Positions 1-9,711 of a stretch of 64,000 bases of DNA are shown one piece after another. Positions within the stretch are counted from its first letter, which is position 1; each line of letters starts with the position of its first letter. Position numbers and translations under genes: made by a program. A model generated the notes under the pieces. The model searched no databases. It was given only the letters and a program-made list of their open reading frames with translations, and had not been told where the DNA came from. The stretch is from Limnothrix sp. FACHB-406. GTDB taxonomy: Bacteria > Cyanobacteriota > Cyanobacteriia > CACIAM-69d. The DNA is taken from the NCBI RefSeq assembly GCF_014698235.1, contig NZ_JACJSP010000003.1, forward strand, positions 62,001-126,000, read 5' to 3'.

Positions 1-82
1 GGGGCAAGGGGCTTAAGCCCCTTGTCTGCGTCGATCGCTGGAGCTTACAGGGTGGCAATTTTGGCTTTTCAGACACCCTCTC
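1..82. repeat. Family A MITE-like repeat, truncated by window edge
   Basis: The core palindrome CAAGGGGCTTAAGCCCCTTG lies at 5-24. It is followed by a stretch ending in CTTTTCAGACACCCTCTCA, the terminal inverted repeat also seen in copies at 3919, 26508 and 49486. The left terminus lies outside the window. The copy abuts the stop of the gene that ends at 81 and could act as its transcription terminator; that role is inferred. Confidence 0.75.
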
Positions 83-920
83 ACGGCAGGCGGGCCAGTT
101 CCGTTTGCAGGATTTGGCAGAGTTCCCGATGGTTGGGGCCGTTGCTGGCAATGCGGCCGCCCCACTGGTTCAGATCGCTCGTGGCATAGCGCAGGGGTTG
201 GCCGTCAAAGTGGGTGAACTGGCCGCCCGCTTCCGTCAAGATCAATTCCGGGGCCGCCATGTCCCAATCCTTGGGGGCCGATTTGCCCGAAAGGGAGAGG
301 TATAAATCTGCTTTTTGCTCCACGATCGCGGCAATTTTGCCACCAACGCTGCCCACGGCGTGCTGATTTTGGCAGGGCAGGGCGGCCAGCAATTGGTTAA
401 ACCGCTGGTCTCGGTGCGATCGACTGACCACCACGGTCAGCTCCGACAGTTGGGCACAGGCCGACACCCGGGGCGATCGGGTTTGGCCAGCGCGATCGAA
501 CGCCACCGTTCCCGACCCTTTCACGGCCGCATACAACCGTTCCGCCTCCGGACAAGCCACGATCGCCAGTTCCGGCCGTCCTTGGTAAACCAGCGCCAGG
601 TGAATGGCATATTCGCCGGTTTTTTGAATAAAGTCCTTGGTTCCATCCAGGGGATCGATAATCCAAATCCAATCCCGATCGGCTGGAATGCCTTCTGATT
701 TATAGGTTTCTTCGCTGAGGTAGCCAAATTCGGCGCTCCCCAATTCCTGCTGCAAATGACTGAGGATGGTTTGATTGGCGGCCAGGTCGGCGGCTGTGAC
801 GGGCCCGTCGCCTTGGTCTTCAATCGCCAACTGATCGCCTCGGTAATAGGCCCGCAGCACGTCGCTGGCGGCCCAGGCGGCTTGACGGGCGATCGCGCAC
901 AAATCCTCAAGGGGTCGCAT
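81..920 (-). CDS. Inositol monophosphatase / 3'(2'),5'-bisphosphate nucleotidase family phosphatase (CysQ-like)
   Basis: This 279-aa protein belongs to the Mg-dependent, lithium-sensitive phosphatase superfamily. The metal-binding motifs are visible: a Glu pair at about residues 70-71, DPLDGT at 89-94 followed by KDF, and a C-terminal WDMAAPELILTEAGG block. The KDF after DPLDGT and the overall length fit CysQ-type 3'-phosphoadenosine 5'-phosphate phosphatases better than plain inositol monophosphatases, but the substrate cannot be settled by motif alone. A CysQ role would recycle PAP made during sulfate reduction; cysH is in this window but 31 kb away. It is a soluble protein that starts at an ATG. 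The start lies about 60 bp from the stop of the glycerate kinase gene, which is on the same strand upstream. Confidence 0.85.
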   Translation of the reverse strand: MRPLEDLCAIARQAAWAASDVLRAYYRGDQLAIEDQGDGPVTAADLAANQTILSHLQQELGSAEFGYLSEETYKSEGIPADRDWIWIIDPLDGTKDFIQKTGEYAIHLALVYQGRPELAIVACPEAERLYAAVKGSGTVAFDRAGQTRSPRVSACAQLSELTVVVSRSHRDQRFNQLLAALPCQNQHAVGSVGGKIAAIVEQKADLYLSLSGKSAPKDWDMAAPELILTEAGGQFTHFDGQPLRYATSDLNQWGGRIASNGPNHRELCQILQTELARLP

Positions 921-979
921 GGTGGCTTAAATGCAGGATGGGAGCCTTGATGGTATCAGTTGATTAGGTTCTTGGGGGA

Positions 980-1915
980 TTAGGTTCTTGGGTGACCAAA
1001 ATTCAGGTCGCTTCCGGGTGATCGGGTAACTCGGGTAACTCGGGTTAACTGTCGATCGATTCCAAATTCAAACACCCAATCGGCAGCCCCGGCGGCTAGC
1101 AACGGATCAACAAATAGCTTCGGGTGCAAAGCTTTCCAAAAGTAATCCACAAAATCAGAAATTTCCGCCTCACTCAGCCCCTGCCCTCCGGCGGCAATTC
1201 GATCGCGCTCGGCCTGTTGTCGCCACTGTTTTGAAAAGTGGTAGTCGGTGGGTTTCAAAATCAAGAGCCGATCGCACCATTCCCAAAGGGGTAAATAGTT
1301 CCGTAATCGTTGATTGCAATCCTGGGCAAAGGCGCGATCGGCTTCCGAAAAAATGGGTGCTGGCCAATCAACAAGGGTTGTGAAATCAATTGGCTTCACG
1401 CCCACAAACCATCCTTCAAACAACACAATATCGACCGGCTGAATCATCTCCGCCGCCACGCGATCGCCCTGTCCCCCATGGCAGGATTTATCAAATCGCG
1501 GAATGGCTATGGTAGAAGATTGGGGTGATTGCAAGGCCCGCAACGTTTCTAGCCCCAGATCAACATCATGAGTTCCCGGCGGCCCTCGCCAAATAAGCCG
1601 AGGATCCCGTGCTTGCAACCGTTGCCGATCGGCGTAGGTTTTGTAGAGGTCATCGATCGACCAACTGAGGGTTCGCCACCCCAACAGTTCCAACGCCACC
1701 GCCATCGCTTCACAAAGGGTGGTCTTTCCTGCGCCTTGCACACCCAAAATTCCCAACACGATCGGGCGATCGCTCTGGGCGCGTAATTGCCCTAACTCCA
1801 AGGACAAAGGCCACCAAGCTTGCTCAATCATGGCCCGATTGCTGGGGTGATTAAGCAAAAAGGCCAAGCGCGATCGCTGGACCAAAGCGACACAAAATGC
1901 TTCAAAATTCGGCAT
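980..1915 (-). CDS. glyK: D-glycerate 3-kinase (plant/cyanobacterial type)
   Basis: This is a 311-aa P-loop kinase. The Walker A motif GVQGAGKTT is at about residues 58-66, SIDDLYKT follows near 85, then a RGPPGTHD block and the VDIVLFEGWFVG strand. This arrangement is typical of the GLYK family, which phosphorylates D-glycerate to 3-phosphoglycerate as the last step of photorespiration. I chose the ATG at 1915. The frame is open 13 codons further to a TTG, but the ATG is preceded by GGAATTC and fits the family start. It lies 56 bp downstream of the ABC transporter gene on the same strand, so co-transcription is possible. Confidence 0.85.
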   Translation of the reverse strand: MPNFEAFCVALVQRSRLAFLLNHPSNRAMIEQAWWPLSLELGQLRAQSDRPIVLGILGVQGAGKTTLCEAMAVALELLGWRTLSWSIDDLYKTYADRQRLQARDPRLIWRGPPGTHDVDLGLETLRALQSPQSSTIAIPRFDKSCHGGQGDRVAAEMIQPVDIVLFEGWFVGVKPIDFTTLVDWPAPIFSEADRAFAQDCNQRLRNYLPLWEWCDRLLILKPTDYHFSKQWRQQAERDRIAAGGQGLSEAEISDFVDYFWKALHPKLFVDPLLAAGAADWVFEFGIDRQLTRVTRVTRSPGSDLNFGHPRT

Positions 1916-1971
1916 GAATTCCAAAGTTTTTAGGAGCAATTTTCCCGTAAGCAATCAGTTGATAACAGCCC

Positions 1972-3732
1972 CTAAGCAACCAACATTGTTTCTAGGGTGT
2001 GTTGATTCCAAAGGTCACGATATAGCCCCGGACGCGAGAGCAATTCATCGTGGGTTCCCATATCCACAATGGAGCCTTGATCCATTACTAAAATCCGATC
2101 GGCAGTGGCGGCGGCGGACATTTGGTGGGAAATAAAAATCACGGTTTTCTTAGCGGTTCCGTCCGTCAGATTGCGCAAAATTTCTGTGGCGGTTTTGTTA
2201 TCCACGCTCGATAGGGCATCATCCAAAATCAAAATTGGGGAACTGATCAATAGGGCGCGGGCCAGGGCGGTGCGCTGGCGTTGGCCGCCGGAAAGGGTGA
2301 TGCCCCGTTCGCCCACCACCGTTTCGTATTGCTGGGGGAAGGTGAGGATTTCGTTGCGAATTTGGCTGGTGTCGGCGGCGGCTTCCACGGCCCCCAGGTC
2401 GATCGCGGGATTGCCGTAGCGAATGTTATTGGCGATCGAGGTGCTGAACAGAAAACTATCTTGGGGCACATAGGCGATCGCCCCGCGCAGGTCTTGGATT
2501 CGCAGTTGGGTAATGTCAATTCCATCCAGCCACAGTTGCCCCGGCTTCAGATCCAGCAGGCGCGGCAGGGCATTGGCCAACGTGGATTTGCCGCAACCCA
2601 CGGGGCCTACGATCGCCACCATTTCCCCCGGTTTAATCTCGAAGTTCAGATCGTTCAAGGCCAGCCGATCGCTCCCCGGATAGCCGTAGCTGAGGTGGGT
2701 GGCTTTGAGGTGGCCCACCACTTGCTCCAGCGGCAGGGCGATCGATTCGCTGTTGTCGATAATCTTTGGCTCCGTTTGCAAAATCGCTTCCACACGATTG
2801 ATGCTGACTTCGCCCCGTTGATAGGTGCTGATTGTGAAACCCAAAAGCGCCGTGGGGAAAACCAATCGCTCCACATAAATCAGCAGCGCCACAAAATTCC
2901 CGATCGACAGTTCCCCTTGGGCGATCGCATCGGAACCAAACCACAACAGCACCAGCAAGCTGACACTCGCCAGCCCACCCAGCAATGGAAACAGCACACT
3001 GCGGGTTTTGGCAAAACTCAAATTCACCCGCAGCAACTGATCATTAACCCGCCGAAAAGCTTGCCGCTCATTCTCCTCTTGGGCATAGATTTTGATCGGA
3101 GAAATGCCGCTCATATCCTCTTGAATGAGGTCGCTCATTTCCGAGAGCCGTTCTTGCACTTCCAACTGTTGGGTTCGCAACTGATTGGCAAACAACTGCA
3201 CCAACACCAACATCAAGGGATAAACCAACAGAGCCAACAGCGTTAACCGCACGTTGATGCTGAGCATAATGGGCAGGGTTAACGCATAGGCAAATAGGGT
3301 ATTGGCCAAGCTTAAAACGGCGAACCCCATTAACCGGCGAATGTTGTCCACGTCGCTGGTGGTGCGGTTAATGAGATCTCCGGCCGTGTTCACCGCAAAA
3401 TAGGCCGGCTCCAGGGTCAATAGATGTTGAAAAATGCGTTGTTTCAGGTCAAATTCCACCTGACGACCCACCCCAAACACCAGCACCCGCGACACCATCC
3501 GAATCACCCACATCACCGAGGCCAAAACCATCACGGTCACGGCAAAGGCAAAGACGCGATCGAACGAGAAGCTCGCTTGTAACTCATCAATTCCATTCCG
3601 AATCAGCAGGGGAATATAAACCCCCAACACATTCACCAACAGTAATGTGCCAATCCCGATCGAGGTTTTTTTCCAATAGGGTCGTAAATAACTGCCTAAA
3701 ATTTTCAAGTTCGATCGATTGGAGCCAGCCAT
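1972..3732 (-). CDS. ABC transporter, fused permease and ATP-binding protein (exporter type)
   Basis: This 586-aa half-transporter has an N-terminal six-helix transmembrane domain (about residues 15-310) and a C-terminal nucleotide-binding domain. Walker A GPVGCGKST is at about 376-384, the signature LSGGQRQR at about 480, and Walker B LILDDALSSVD at about 501-511, with the H-loop ISHQ further on. The architecture is that of MdlB/LmrA/MsbA-like multidrug or lipid exporters, which work as homo- or heterodimers in the plasma membrane. No partner half-transporter is adjacent, so a homodimer is the simplest reading. The substrate is unknown. Confidence 0.9.
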   Translation of the reverse strand: MAGSNRSNLKILGSYLRPYWKKTSIGIGTLLLVNVLGVYIPLLIRNGIDELQASFSFDRVFAFAVTVMVLASVMWVIRMVSRVLVFGVGRQVEFDLKQRIFQHLLTLEPAYFAVNTAGDLINRTTSDVDNIRRLMGFAVLSLANTLFAYALTLPIMLSINVRLTLLALLVYPLMLVLVQLFANQLRTQQLEVQERLSEMSDLIQEDMSGISPIKIYAQEENERQAFRRVNDQLLRVNLSFAKTRSVLFPLLGGLASVSLLVLLWFGSDAIAQGELSIGNFVALLIYVERLVFPTALLGFTISTYQRGEVSINRVEAILQTEPKIIDNSESIALPLEQVVGHLKATHLSYGYPGSDRLALNDLNFEIKPGEMVAIVGPVGCGKSTLANALPRLLDLKPGQLWLDGIDITQLRIQDLRGAIAYVPQDSFLFSTSIANNIRYGNPAIDLGAVEAAADTSQIRNEILTFPQQYETVVGERGITLSGGQRQRTALARALLISSPILILDDALSSVDNKTATEILRNLTDGTAKKTVIFISHQMSAAATADRILVMDQGSIVDMGTHDELLSRPGLYRDLWNQHTLETMLVA

Positions 3733-3843
3733 AAATTAGACCATCCTGATATAGGAATTCTTTGGAGGAATTTGTTGAACCAATCAGCTTCGCCCGCAAA
3801 TTGTCCCCCAGGTTTTCACCTCGGAGTTTTGGTTTTTTTTGGG

Positions 3844-3920
3844 CCTTGATTCTTGAATTTTAAGCCTTGAATCTTGAACTTTGAATCTTGAGCTTTGAAT
3901 TTTGAGCCTTGAGCCTTGGA
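3844..3920. repeat. Degenerate 7-bp tandem array (11 units)
   Basis: Eleven consecutive 7-nt units follow the pattern (C/T)(C/T)TTGA(A/G/T) with drift, for example CCTTGAA, TCTTGAA, CTTTGAA and CCTTGAG. The array lies upstream of the ABC transporter start and directly against the left end of the family A repeat at 3919. No coding potential is evident. Confidence 0.8.
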
Positions 3921-4050
3921 GACTGTTTGAACAGCCAAAATTGCTACTCAGTAAACCCTAGCGATCGACACAAACAAGGGGCTTAAGCCCCTTGCCCCCA
4001 CAACTATCGGTGCTTGACCCGTGCCACAAGATGCTTGTTAGACACCCTCT
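3919..4050. mobile_element. Family A MITE-like element, complete copy (132 bp)
   Basis: The left end reads GAGACTGTTTGAACAG and the right end, read on the minus strand, GAGGGTGTCTAACAAG. These are imperfect terminal inverted repeats. The core palindrome CAAGGGGCTTAAGCCCCTTG is at about 3975-3994. No ORF is present, so any mobility would need a transposase supplied in trans. Confidence 0.75.
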
Positions 4051-4106
4051 TAGGTTTTCAGAATCTTGCGCTTTAGTCTTGAGTTGAGCACCGTTGGTTC
4101 AGAGTC

Positions 4107-4778
4107 TTAATTTAAGGCCGTTTCCGCTTCTCCTGCGCCGGGCCCATCAAAGGATTCACCCAAATAAATCGCCCGAATATCCGGCGGCAAGGCTGATTCC
4201 AAGGCGCGGTAACTTTGGCGCAACTTGGCCCGAACAGCGGCCGGCGACAAGGATTCCCCTTCCGCTTGCAAATAGGCGGCGATCCGTGGCTCGCTCCAAT
4301 GCAGGGTTTGGGCCATCAACACCATCAAACGCGCCGTGGGATCTTGCCGATCGAGCGCCGATTGCAGGTAGCACCAAAGGGGCGGCGGGGCGGCCGTCAA
4401 GGAATAGTGAATGGATTCCACGGGGGGCAATTCCGCCTGATTCACCATCAAAGCGGTCATGTTAATGAGCCAGTTTTGCAAGGTAAATTCATCGGCGCGA
4501 TCGATGCGAGTCGCCCGGGCCCGCTCCAAATCTAAAGTGGGTAATTCGCGAAAAATTCGGAACCAAATTTGGGCAAATAAATAATCCGCCTGGGCATCAG
4601 ACGGAGCGGAATGTTGTACCAGGGAATAGACGATCGGGCTATAGCGACAAAACAAGGCTACAAAATAGCGGCCGGAGTCGGGATAGCGTTTAAATAAGTC
4701 CAATAATTCTGAATCACTGTATTGATTGAGTGATTGAACGATCGGATGGCGACATTCATGAAAACTGGGTGCATCCAT
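4107..4778 (-). CDS. Sigma-70-like (putative group 3/ECF-type) protein
   Basis: I recognise this 223-aa protein only by resemblance. An N-terminal block (about residues 15-50, with SDSELLDLFKRYPDSGRYF and ALFCRYSP) resembles sigma region 2. A C-terminal helical block, containing LHWSEPRIAAYLQAEG and VRAKLRQSYRALESALP, resembles a region 4 helix-turn-helix. The two are joined by a linker with no obvious motif. I take it as a small cyanobacterial sigma-like or sigma-derived DNA-binding protein. It follows the DUF760 gene by 110 bp on the same strand. The ATG at 4778 is used; two codons of extension to a TTG are also open. No clear ribosome binding site is seen. Confidence 0.5.
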   Translation of the reverse strand: MDAPSFHECRHPIVQSLNQYSDSELLDLFKRYPDSGRYFVALFCRYSPIVYSLVQHSAPSDAQADYLFAQIWFRIFRELPTLDLERARATRIDRADEFTLQNWLINMTALMVNQAELPPVESIHYSLTAAPPPLWCYLQSALDRQDPTARLMVLMAQTLHWSEPRIAAYLQAEGESLSPAAVRAKLRQSYRALESALPPDIRAIYLGESFDGPGAGEAETALN

Positions 4779-4888
4779 GGGCAATCAAGCAATATCCGTT
4801 GCGGTGGCAAAATTCGGCCAAGAGGCTTCATCCCCTCGTTGGGATTAGGCATAGGCACTGGCCGAAACCATCAGCCTACCTTCGGGGG

Positions 4889-5230
4889 CTAATCATCCCC
4901 CAAGGAAGCCACATCATGCAGGGCATCTTCCATCTGCATTCGCTGTTCCATTTGCCGTAAAAAATAGCCCGTCATCATGGCCGAGGCCAACAATCCGGCC
5001 AGGTTTTCTCGATCGGTCACGATTTGGATGCTGAAATGTTCACCGGGCAAGGAACCGACCAAGCCTTGAACATTTTGGGAAACAATTTGCTTCACATCAG
5101 GGGTCACCGCCCGGGCCACACGGGCCAACACTTCCGGCGATTGACGCTGGAGGTATTGCAGCAGCGGATTGACGCGATCGTCATTCGATGCGTCATCAAA
5201 CCAGTCAGCCGTTTCGGGGTTAAAAACCAT
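4889..5230 (-). CDS. DUF760 domain protein
   Basis: This 113-aa soluble protein matches the DUF760 family shared by cyanobacteria and chloroplasts. Recognisable are NPLLQYLQRQSPEVLARVARAV near residues 22-43, VTPDVKQIVSQNVQGLVGSLPGEHF, and the C-terminal LAGLLASAMMTGYFLRQMEQRM. The molecular function of this family is not established as far as I know. It is the upstream member of a two-gene minus-strand pair with the sigma-like gene. Confidence 0.8.
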   Translation of the reverse strand: MVFNPETADWFDDASNDDRVNPLLQYLQRQSPEVLARVARAVTPDVKQIVSQNVQGLVGSLPGEHFSIQIVTDRENLAGLLASAMMTGYFLRQMEQRMQMEDALHDVASLGDD

Positions 5231-5616
5231 AGCGTCGATTCAGTCGGAAGGACGATCGGACTCTTGGAGAATCCTACAGAAATGCTGGTTAGCGTTCTGG
5301 TTGGCGTTAACGATGTTGTTGAGTTCACCTGCAACCTTATGCAACAACGATCTGCCGCACATTGCAACGGTTGGTGATTCAAGAATTACCCAGAACGGGA
5401 CTGGAAAGGTGCAAAGGGCAGTTGAGGGGACGGTGAATGAATTTGCACGCATTCCCGATCGAGTGGGATAGCACCAACGGAAGCACAAATAGAAGCACTA
5501 ACGGAAATTAACGAACATTGCTCAACAATCTGGCCCTATTGTGACATTTTTGTTCAAGTCTGCAACGGAAGTTGATGGGCGGTGATTTTTCTTGCCGAAT
5601 CCTTTTCCCACTGATC
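5231..5616. other. Intergenic, 386 bp, no gene seen
   Basis: This gap lies between the DUF760 start and the MFS transporter stop. It should hold the promoter of the DUF760/sigma-like pair. I see no convincing ORF, RNA gene or repeat family member in it. Confidence 0.6.
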
Positions 5617-6978
5617 CTAAGTTGAGGATGCCCGGTTCAGGTGTCGATCGAGCAGGCGATCGAGCCAGTGCAACAAGCCCAACACCAGTCCCACACTCAA
5701 CACGGGCCAAATCCAGAACCCCCGGGCGATCGCTGGGGTGGCATCCAGGGCCAACCCACCCAACGGCGGGCCCACCGCATAGCCCACGGCCCAACAGAGG
5801 GAATTAATCGAAAGGTAAGTGCCGCGCAGGGATTCCGGAGCCAAATCCACCACCAGGGCCGAGCCAGAGGGCGTATAGGCCACCATGGCCAGGGACAACA
5901 GGGCCAAGGCCCCGATCGCCCCGGCCAAGGCCCAGGCTCCGGGCTGAATCCACCAAACGGCGACAAAGCCCGCCCCAAACAGCCCAGCAGCGATCGCCAG
6001 CGATCGGGCATGGCCATAGGGGCGCAGCAGCCGGGACATGGGCAGTTGGGTCACGGCGGCCAAAATAATATGCCCCGAGAACAGCACGCCAATTTGCGCG
6101 GGAGCCAAGCCCACGATCCGTTTGAGATAAAGGGGCAAGGTGGCTTCCACCTGGGCCAAATAGGTGGTGAACAAAATATTAGCAATCACAAACAGGCCGA
6201 GGAGTCGATCGCTCAGGGTTTTGCGCCAGCCGGCCCAATGGCCGATCGCCGTTTGGACTGCGGGCCGGCGATCGGGAACCAAGGCCACCACCGCCACCGC
6301 AAACAGCACAAAAGACAGGGCATCGCCCAAAAACAGCAACCGATAGAGACCCGTTTGGCCCACCAGCAATCCCCCGATCGCCGTGCCCAAGCCCAACCCC
6401 ACCACATCCGCCAGCCGCGTGACCGCAAAGGCTTCCCGCCGATGTTCTTCCGGGGTAAAGTCTGCCACCAACGCCTCCATGGCCGGCCAATATAGCCCCA
6501 CGCCCAAGCCCATCAGCAGATTGCCCACAATCAGCAACGGAAACCCCGCCGCAAACCCCAACACCCCATCCCCCAGGGCCGAAGCCACCGCCGACAACAG
6601 CAACACATTGCGCCGGCCCACCCGGGGCGAATCAGACCAAGAACCGCTGGCCACCCGGCCCAGCACCCCCGACAACTGACCCAACCCCAGCGCCGTGCCG
6701 ACGGCGGTGGCCGACAGGCCCACCTGTTCCACAAAGTAGATTGCTCCGTAGAACATGACCAAGCCAGTGCCCAGGTGCAGCAAAACGCGCCCCAGGGTCA
6801 AAATCCAAACCACGCCGGACAAGGGGGGTAACCATTGTTGGCCAGTGGATTGAGTTGTGACTTGATCTGTGGATTGAACTGCGGCTTGAATCGTGGATTG
6901 GACTGTGGAACGGAGCGATCGGCCTTTGGGAAACAGCCACTGTTTCAGTCGTTTTTTGGTGTGACGCAACACGGCCAT
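5617..6978 (-). CDS. Major facilitator superfamily transporter
   Basis: This 453-aa integral membrane protein has about 12 predicted hydrophobic segments after a basic, Ser/Thr/Gln-rich N-terminal tail of about 45 residues. The tail contains a short degenerate repeat (STVQSTIQAAVQSTDQ). An MFS-type cytoplasmic loop is visible as SGSWSDSPRVGRRN. The fold fits a drug or sugar efflux-type MFS permease; the substrate is unknown. It starts 24 bp after the stop of the helicase gene on the same strand, so the two are probably co-transcribed. Confidence 0.88.
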   Translation of the reverse strand: MAVLRHTKKRLKQWLFPKGRSLRSTVQSTIQAAVQSTDQVTTQSTGQQWLPPLSGVVWILTLGRVLLHLGTGLVMFYGAIYFVEQVGLSATAVGTALGLGQLSGVLGRVASGSWSDSPRVGRRNVLLLSAVASALGDGVLGFAAGFPLLIVGNLLMGLGVGLYWPAMEALVADFTPEEHRREAFAVTRLADVVGLGLGTAIGGLLVGQTGLYRLLFLGDALSFVLFAVAVVALVPDRRPAVQTAIGHWAGWRKTLSDRLLGLFVIANILFTTYLAQVEATLPLYLKRIVGLAPAQIGVLFSGHIILAAVTQLPMSRLLRPYGHARSLAIAAGLFGAGFVAVWWIQPGAWALAGAIGALALLSLAMVAYTPSGSALVVDLAPESLRGTYLSINSLCWAVGYAVGPPLGGLALDATPAIARGFWIWPVLSVGLVLGLLHWLDRLLDRHLNRASST

Positions 6979-7002
6979 GAACAGACCCCACCCCGCAAGG
7001 AT

Positions 7003-9711
7003 TTAATCGACCGTTTCCGAAACCGGGAAGCGATCGAGCAGGGCCCGCGCTTCGCTGGCCCGATCCTTCAAGTCTCCCGCCAAATAGGGCACATGAATCA
7101 CCTGGGAGAGCAAATCCAGCGTTCGGCGCACCATCCGCACCACATCCCCATCATCCAAGCTGGTGCGGGCCGACAAGTCCGACCACTCTGCCCCCAAGGC
7201 CCACTGCTCCACCAAACCGATCAGCTCGTCTTCCAGCAAAATCGGCAACATCACCCGATAGCGCCGCTGAATCTTGAACAGTTCTCGCCGCTGATCGCTC
7301 AGATCTTCCAGGGTGGCCAACACGCCATCCGTGGGGAGTGCGTCCGTCCAAGTGTCCGGGCGGGGTTCTTCAATCAGCAGGGCAGCACAGGCAGCGGCCA
7401 GTTGCGGCGGCTCCAGGCGATCGAACTCGCCAGACATCAGAGCCAACCCCAACCACAGTTCATTTTCCCCGCGCAACGTGGCGATCGCCTGGCCCAATTC
7501 CGTGGGCTTGTGGTTTTCGTCCAAACACTCGAAATATTGCAGGATTTCAATCAAATTCACGAACTCCTGCCAATAGCGCTCAGACATGCGCCCCAACTGG
7601 CCGCGTTTTTCCGCCAGAGTGGCCGCCAACGCATCCAAGTTGTGCAACGCCTTGAACAGGTACTTGCGATTAGTCCATTGGGAAACGGGATGTTCTTCCA
7701 ATTGGGCCGCCACCGCTTCCACCCGTTCTCGCTGCTCAATCACTTCCGGCGCATCCCCCGGATCGGGCAGCACAGGAATTCGATGGATGATGGCCAGGGT
7801 TTCTTCGTCGCCGGCCAGGTGCTGGCCAGGTCGCAGGGGCAAAGCCACCGGGGGTTCCAGGCGATCGACCGCTGAAATGCGCGGAAATTCACCGTAAAGG
7901 CCCGCCACATCCTCGGTTTTCACCACATGCCAAGCATTGTCAATCCCCAAACAAACCAGATAGGGGAATCGCCCGGAGCCAGCCACCTTCAGCACCAACA
8001 CCGCTGGCAAAGGTTCCTTCACCGGCATTGACGGCCCCTTAAGAGCCAGGACAGTCCCCGCCACGGCAAATTGCAAAGCGGGAGCCAAGTCCTTGCCGCG
8101 CACCACCTCCGCTTGTTCTTGCAAGGTTCGCAGCAACCGTTCTTCGGCCTTAAGGCGTTGGTTGAGCTTTTCGTATTGGGCCACTTGGGCCAAGTCCACC
8201 TCGGCCGTTTGGGCTTGCAGTTGCTCCAGCTCGGTCGCCAGTTCCTCCACTTCCTCTTGGTAGGGAATCAGATGAATGGTGGAGAGATATTGGCCAAAGC
8301 TGCGTTCCACCAGGCTGCGTGCTTCCTCTAGGGAGTGGGTTTGCAGCAGGTTCAGCACCATGCCATAGGTGGGGGTGAACTGGCTAACGAGGGGATCCGG
8401 TTGGGAGGTGGCCAGGTGGGCCGCTTCCTTGGCTCCTTCAAAGGGCGTTTGCAGGGTGACCACATAGCCCTGAATGTCTTTGCCCCGGCGACCGGCTCGG
8501 CCAGCCATTTGCAAAAACTCGGAGGCGTTTAACAGGCGATGTCCCCGATCGGTTCGCTTAGACAGGCTGGAAATGACCGTGGTGCGGGCGGGCATGTTGA
8601 TGCCAGCGGCCAGGGTTTCCGTGGCAAACACCACCTTAATCAGGCCGTCCTGGAATAGTTCTTCAACGAGGCTTTTCCAGGCGGGCAAAATTCCCGCATG
8701 GTGAGCGGCAATCCCCCGATAGAGGGCGGCCAGTTGGCCATCGCGGGCCGCGCCGGGATTTTTGACCAAAAAACTATCGATGCGGGTTTTCAGCAGCGCG
8801 GCTTCGCGATCGGACACCAAGGAGAGGCCGGCCGCATTGGCCACGGCTCGATCGCACCCTCGGCGGCTGAAGATGAAATAAATGGCCGGGAGCATGTCCC
8901 GCTGCTGGAGTTGGGCCAGCACAAAGGCAATATCCGGGGTTTCGGCCCGCAGATCCCGCTTCACCTGGTCACGGGGCTTGCGACGGTTGCGGCGCTCCGA
9001 CTTGAACTGAGGATGCAGCCGTTTGCCTTCGTCATCCAGCAGTGGAAACAGTCCTTTGTAGTTGCCAAAGCTGAACCGCAAGGGCACTGGGCGGAAGTCA
9101 GAATAAATTAACTCTGTGGGCCCATGGACATAATTCAGCCAATCCGTGAGCTGCTGGCTGTTGGCCACGGTGGCCGACAGGGCCACCAGTTGAATTTCAA
9201 AGGGGCAATAGATGATCGACTCTTCCCAAACGGTTCCCCGCTGGGAGTCGTTCATGTAGTGACATTCATCGAGCACCACCGTTTGCACATCGGTCATGGA
9301 AGTGCCGATTTGCCCGATCGGGGTGCCATAGAGCATGTTGCGAAAAATCTCCGTGGTCATCACCACCACGGGGGCATCGCGGTTAATAGACACATCCCCG
9401 GTTAATAACCCCGCTCGATCTTCGCCAAACTGCTCTTTAAAGTCGCGGAATTTCTGATTGGAAAGGGCCTTGAGGGGCGTGGTGTAAAACACCCGTTTGC
9501 CTTGGCTGAGGGCGCGATAGATCGCATATTCACCCACCAGGGTTTTGCCGGAACCGGTGGGGGCACAAACCACCACGGACTTGTTGGCATTCAACGCCTC
9601 GATCGCTTCCAATTGAAAGCGATCGAGGTCAAAGGCAAAAACATCGGCAGGAGGCGGCCCTTGAGCGATCGAAACTGAGCCGGCCTGGGGCGAAATGGGG
9701 GAAACAGTCAC
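7003..9711 (-). CDS. Ski2/Mtr4-like DExH RNA helicase (ISE2-like)
   Basis: This 902-aa superfamily 2 helicase carries motif I APTGSGKT at about 50-57, motif II DECH at about 148-151, SAT (ALSATV) and motif VI QMAGRAGRRGKD. A long C-terminal region contains coiled-coil segments (around LEQLQAQTAEVDLAQV) and ends in a DSHCT-like helical domain. Cyanobacterial members are the closest bacterial relatives of the plant chloroplast helicase ISE2. The expected role is RNA processing or ribosome biogenesis. The start is a GTG at 9711. Confidence 0.88.
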   Translation of the reverse strand: MTVSPISPQAGSVSIAQGPPPADVFAFDLDRFQLEAIEALNANKSVVVCAPTGSGKTLVGEYAIYRALSQGKRVFYTTPLKALSNQKFRDFKEQFGEDRAGLLTGDVSINRDAPVVVMTTEIFRNMLYGTPIGQIGTSMTDVQTVVLDECHYMNDSQRGTVWEESIIYCPFEIQLVALSATVANSQQLTDWLNYVHGPTELIYSDFRPVPLRFSFGNYKGLFPLLDDEGKRLHPQFKSERRNRRKPRDQVKRDLRAETPDIAFVLAQLQQRDMLPAIYFIFSRRGCDRAVANAAGLSLVSDREAALLKTRIDSFLVKNPGAARDGQLAALYRGIAAHHAGILPAWKSLVEELFQDGLIKVVFATETLAAGINMPARTTVISSLSKRTDRGHRLLNASEFLQMAGRAGRRGKDIQGYVVTLQTPFEGAKEAAHLATSQPDPLVSQFTPTYGMVLNLLQTHSLEEARSLVERSFGQYLSTIHLIPYQEEVEELATELEQLQAQTAEVDLAQVAQYEKLNQRLKAEERLLRTLQEQAEVVRGKDLAPALQFAVAGTVLALKGPSMPVKEPLPAVLVLKVAGSGRFPYLVCLGIDNAWHVVKTEDVAGLYGEFPRISAVDRLEPPVALPLRPGQHLAGDEETLAIIHRIPVLPDPGDAPEVIEQRERVEAVAAQLEEHPVSQWTNRKYLFKALHNLDALAATLAEKRGQLGRMSERYWQEFVNLIEILQYFECLDENHKPTELGQAIATLRGENELWLGLALMSGEFDRLEPPQLAAACAALLIEEPRPDTWTDALPTDGVLATLEDLSDQRRELFKIQRRYRVMLPILLEDELIGLVEQWALGAEWSDLSARTSLDDGDVVRMVRRTLDLLSQVIHVPYLAGDLKDRASEARALLDRFPVSETVD

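Noticed and set aside
2281-3246. 321-codon plus-strand ORF
   Set aside because: It lies entirely antisense to the ABC transporter gene and its sequence has no family features; it is a shadow caused by GC-rich codon usage.
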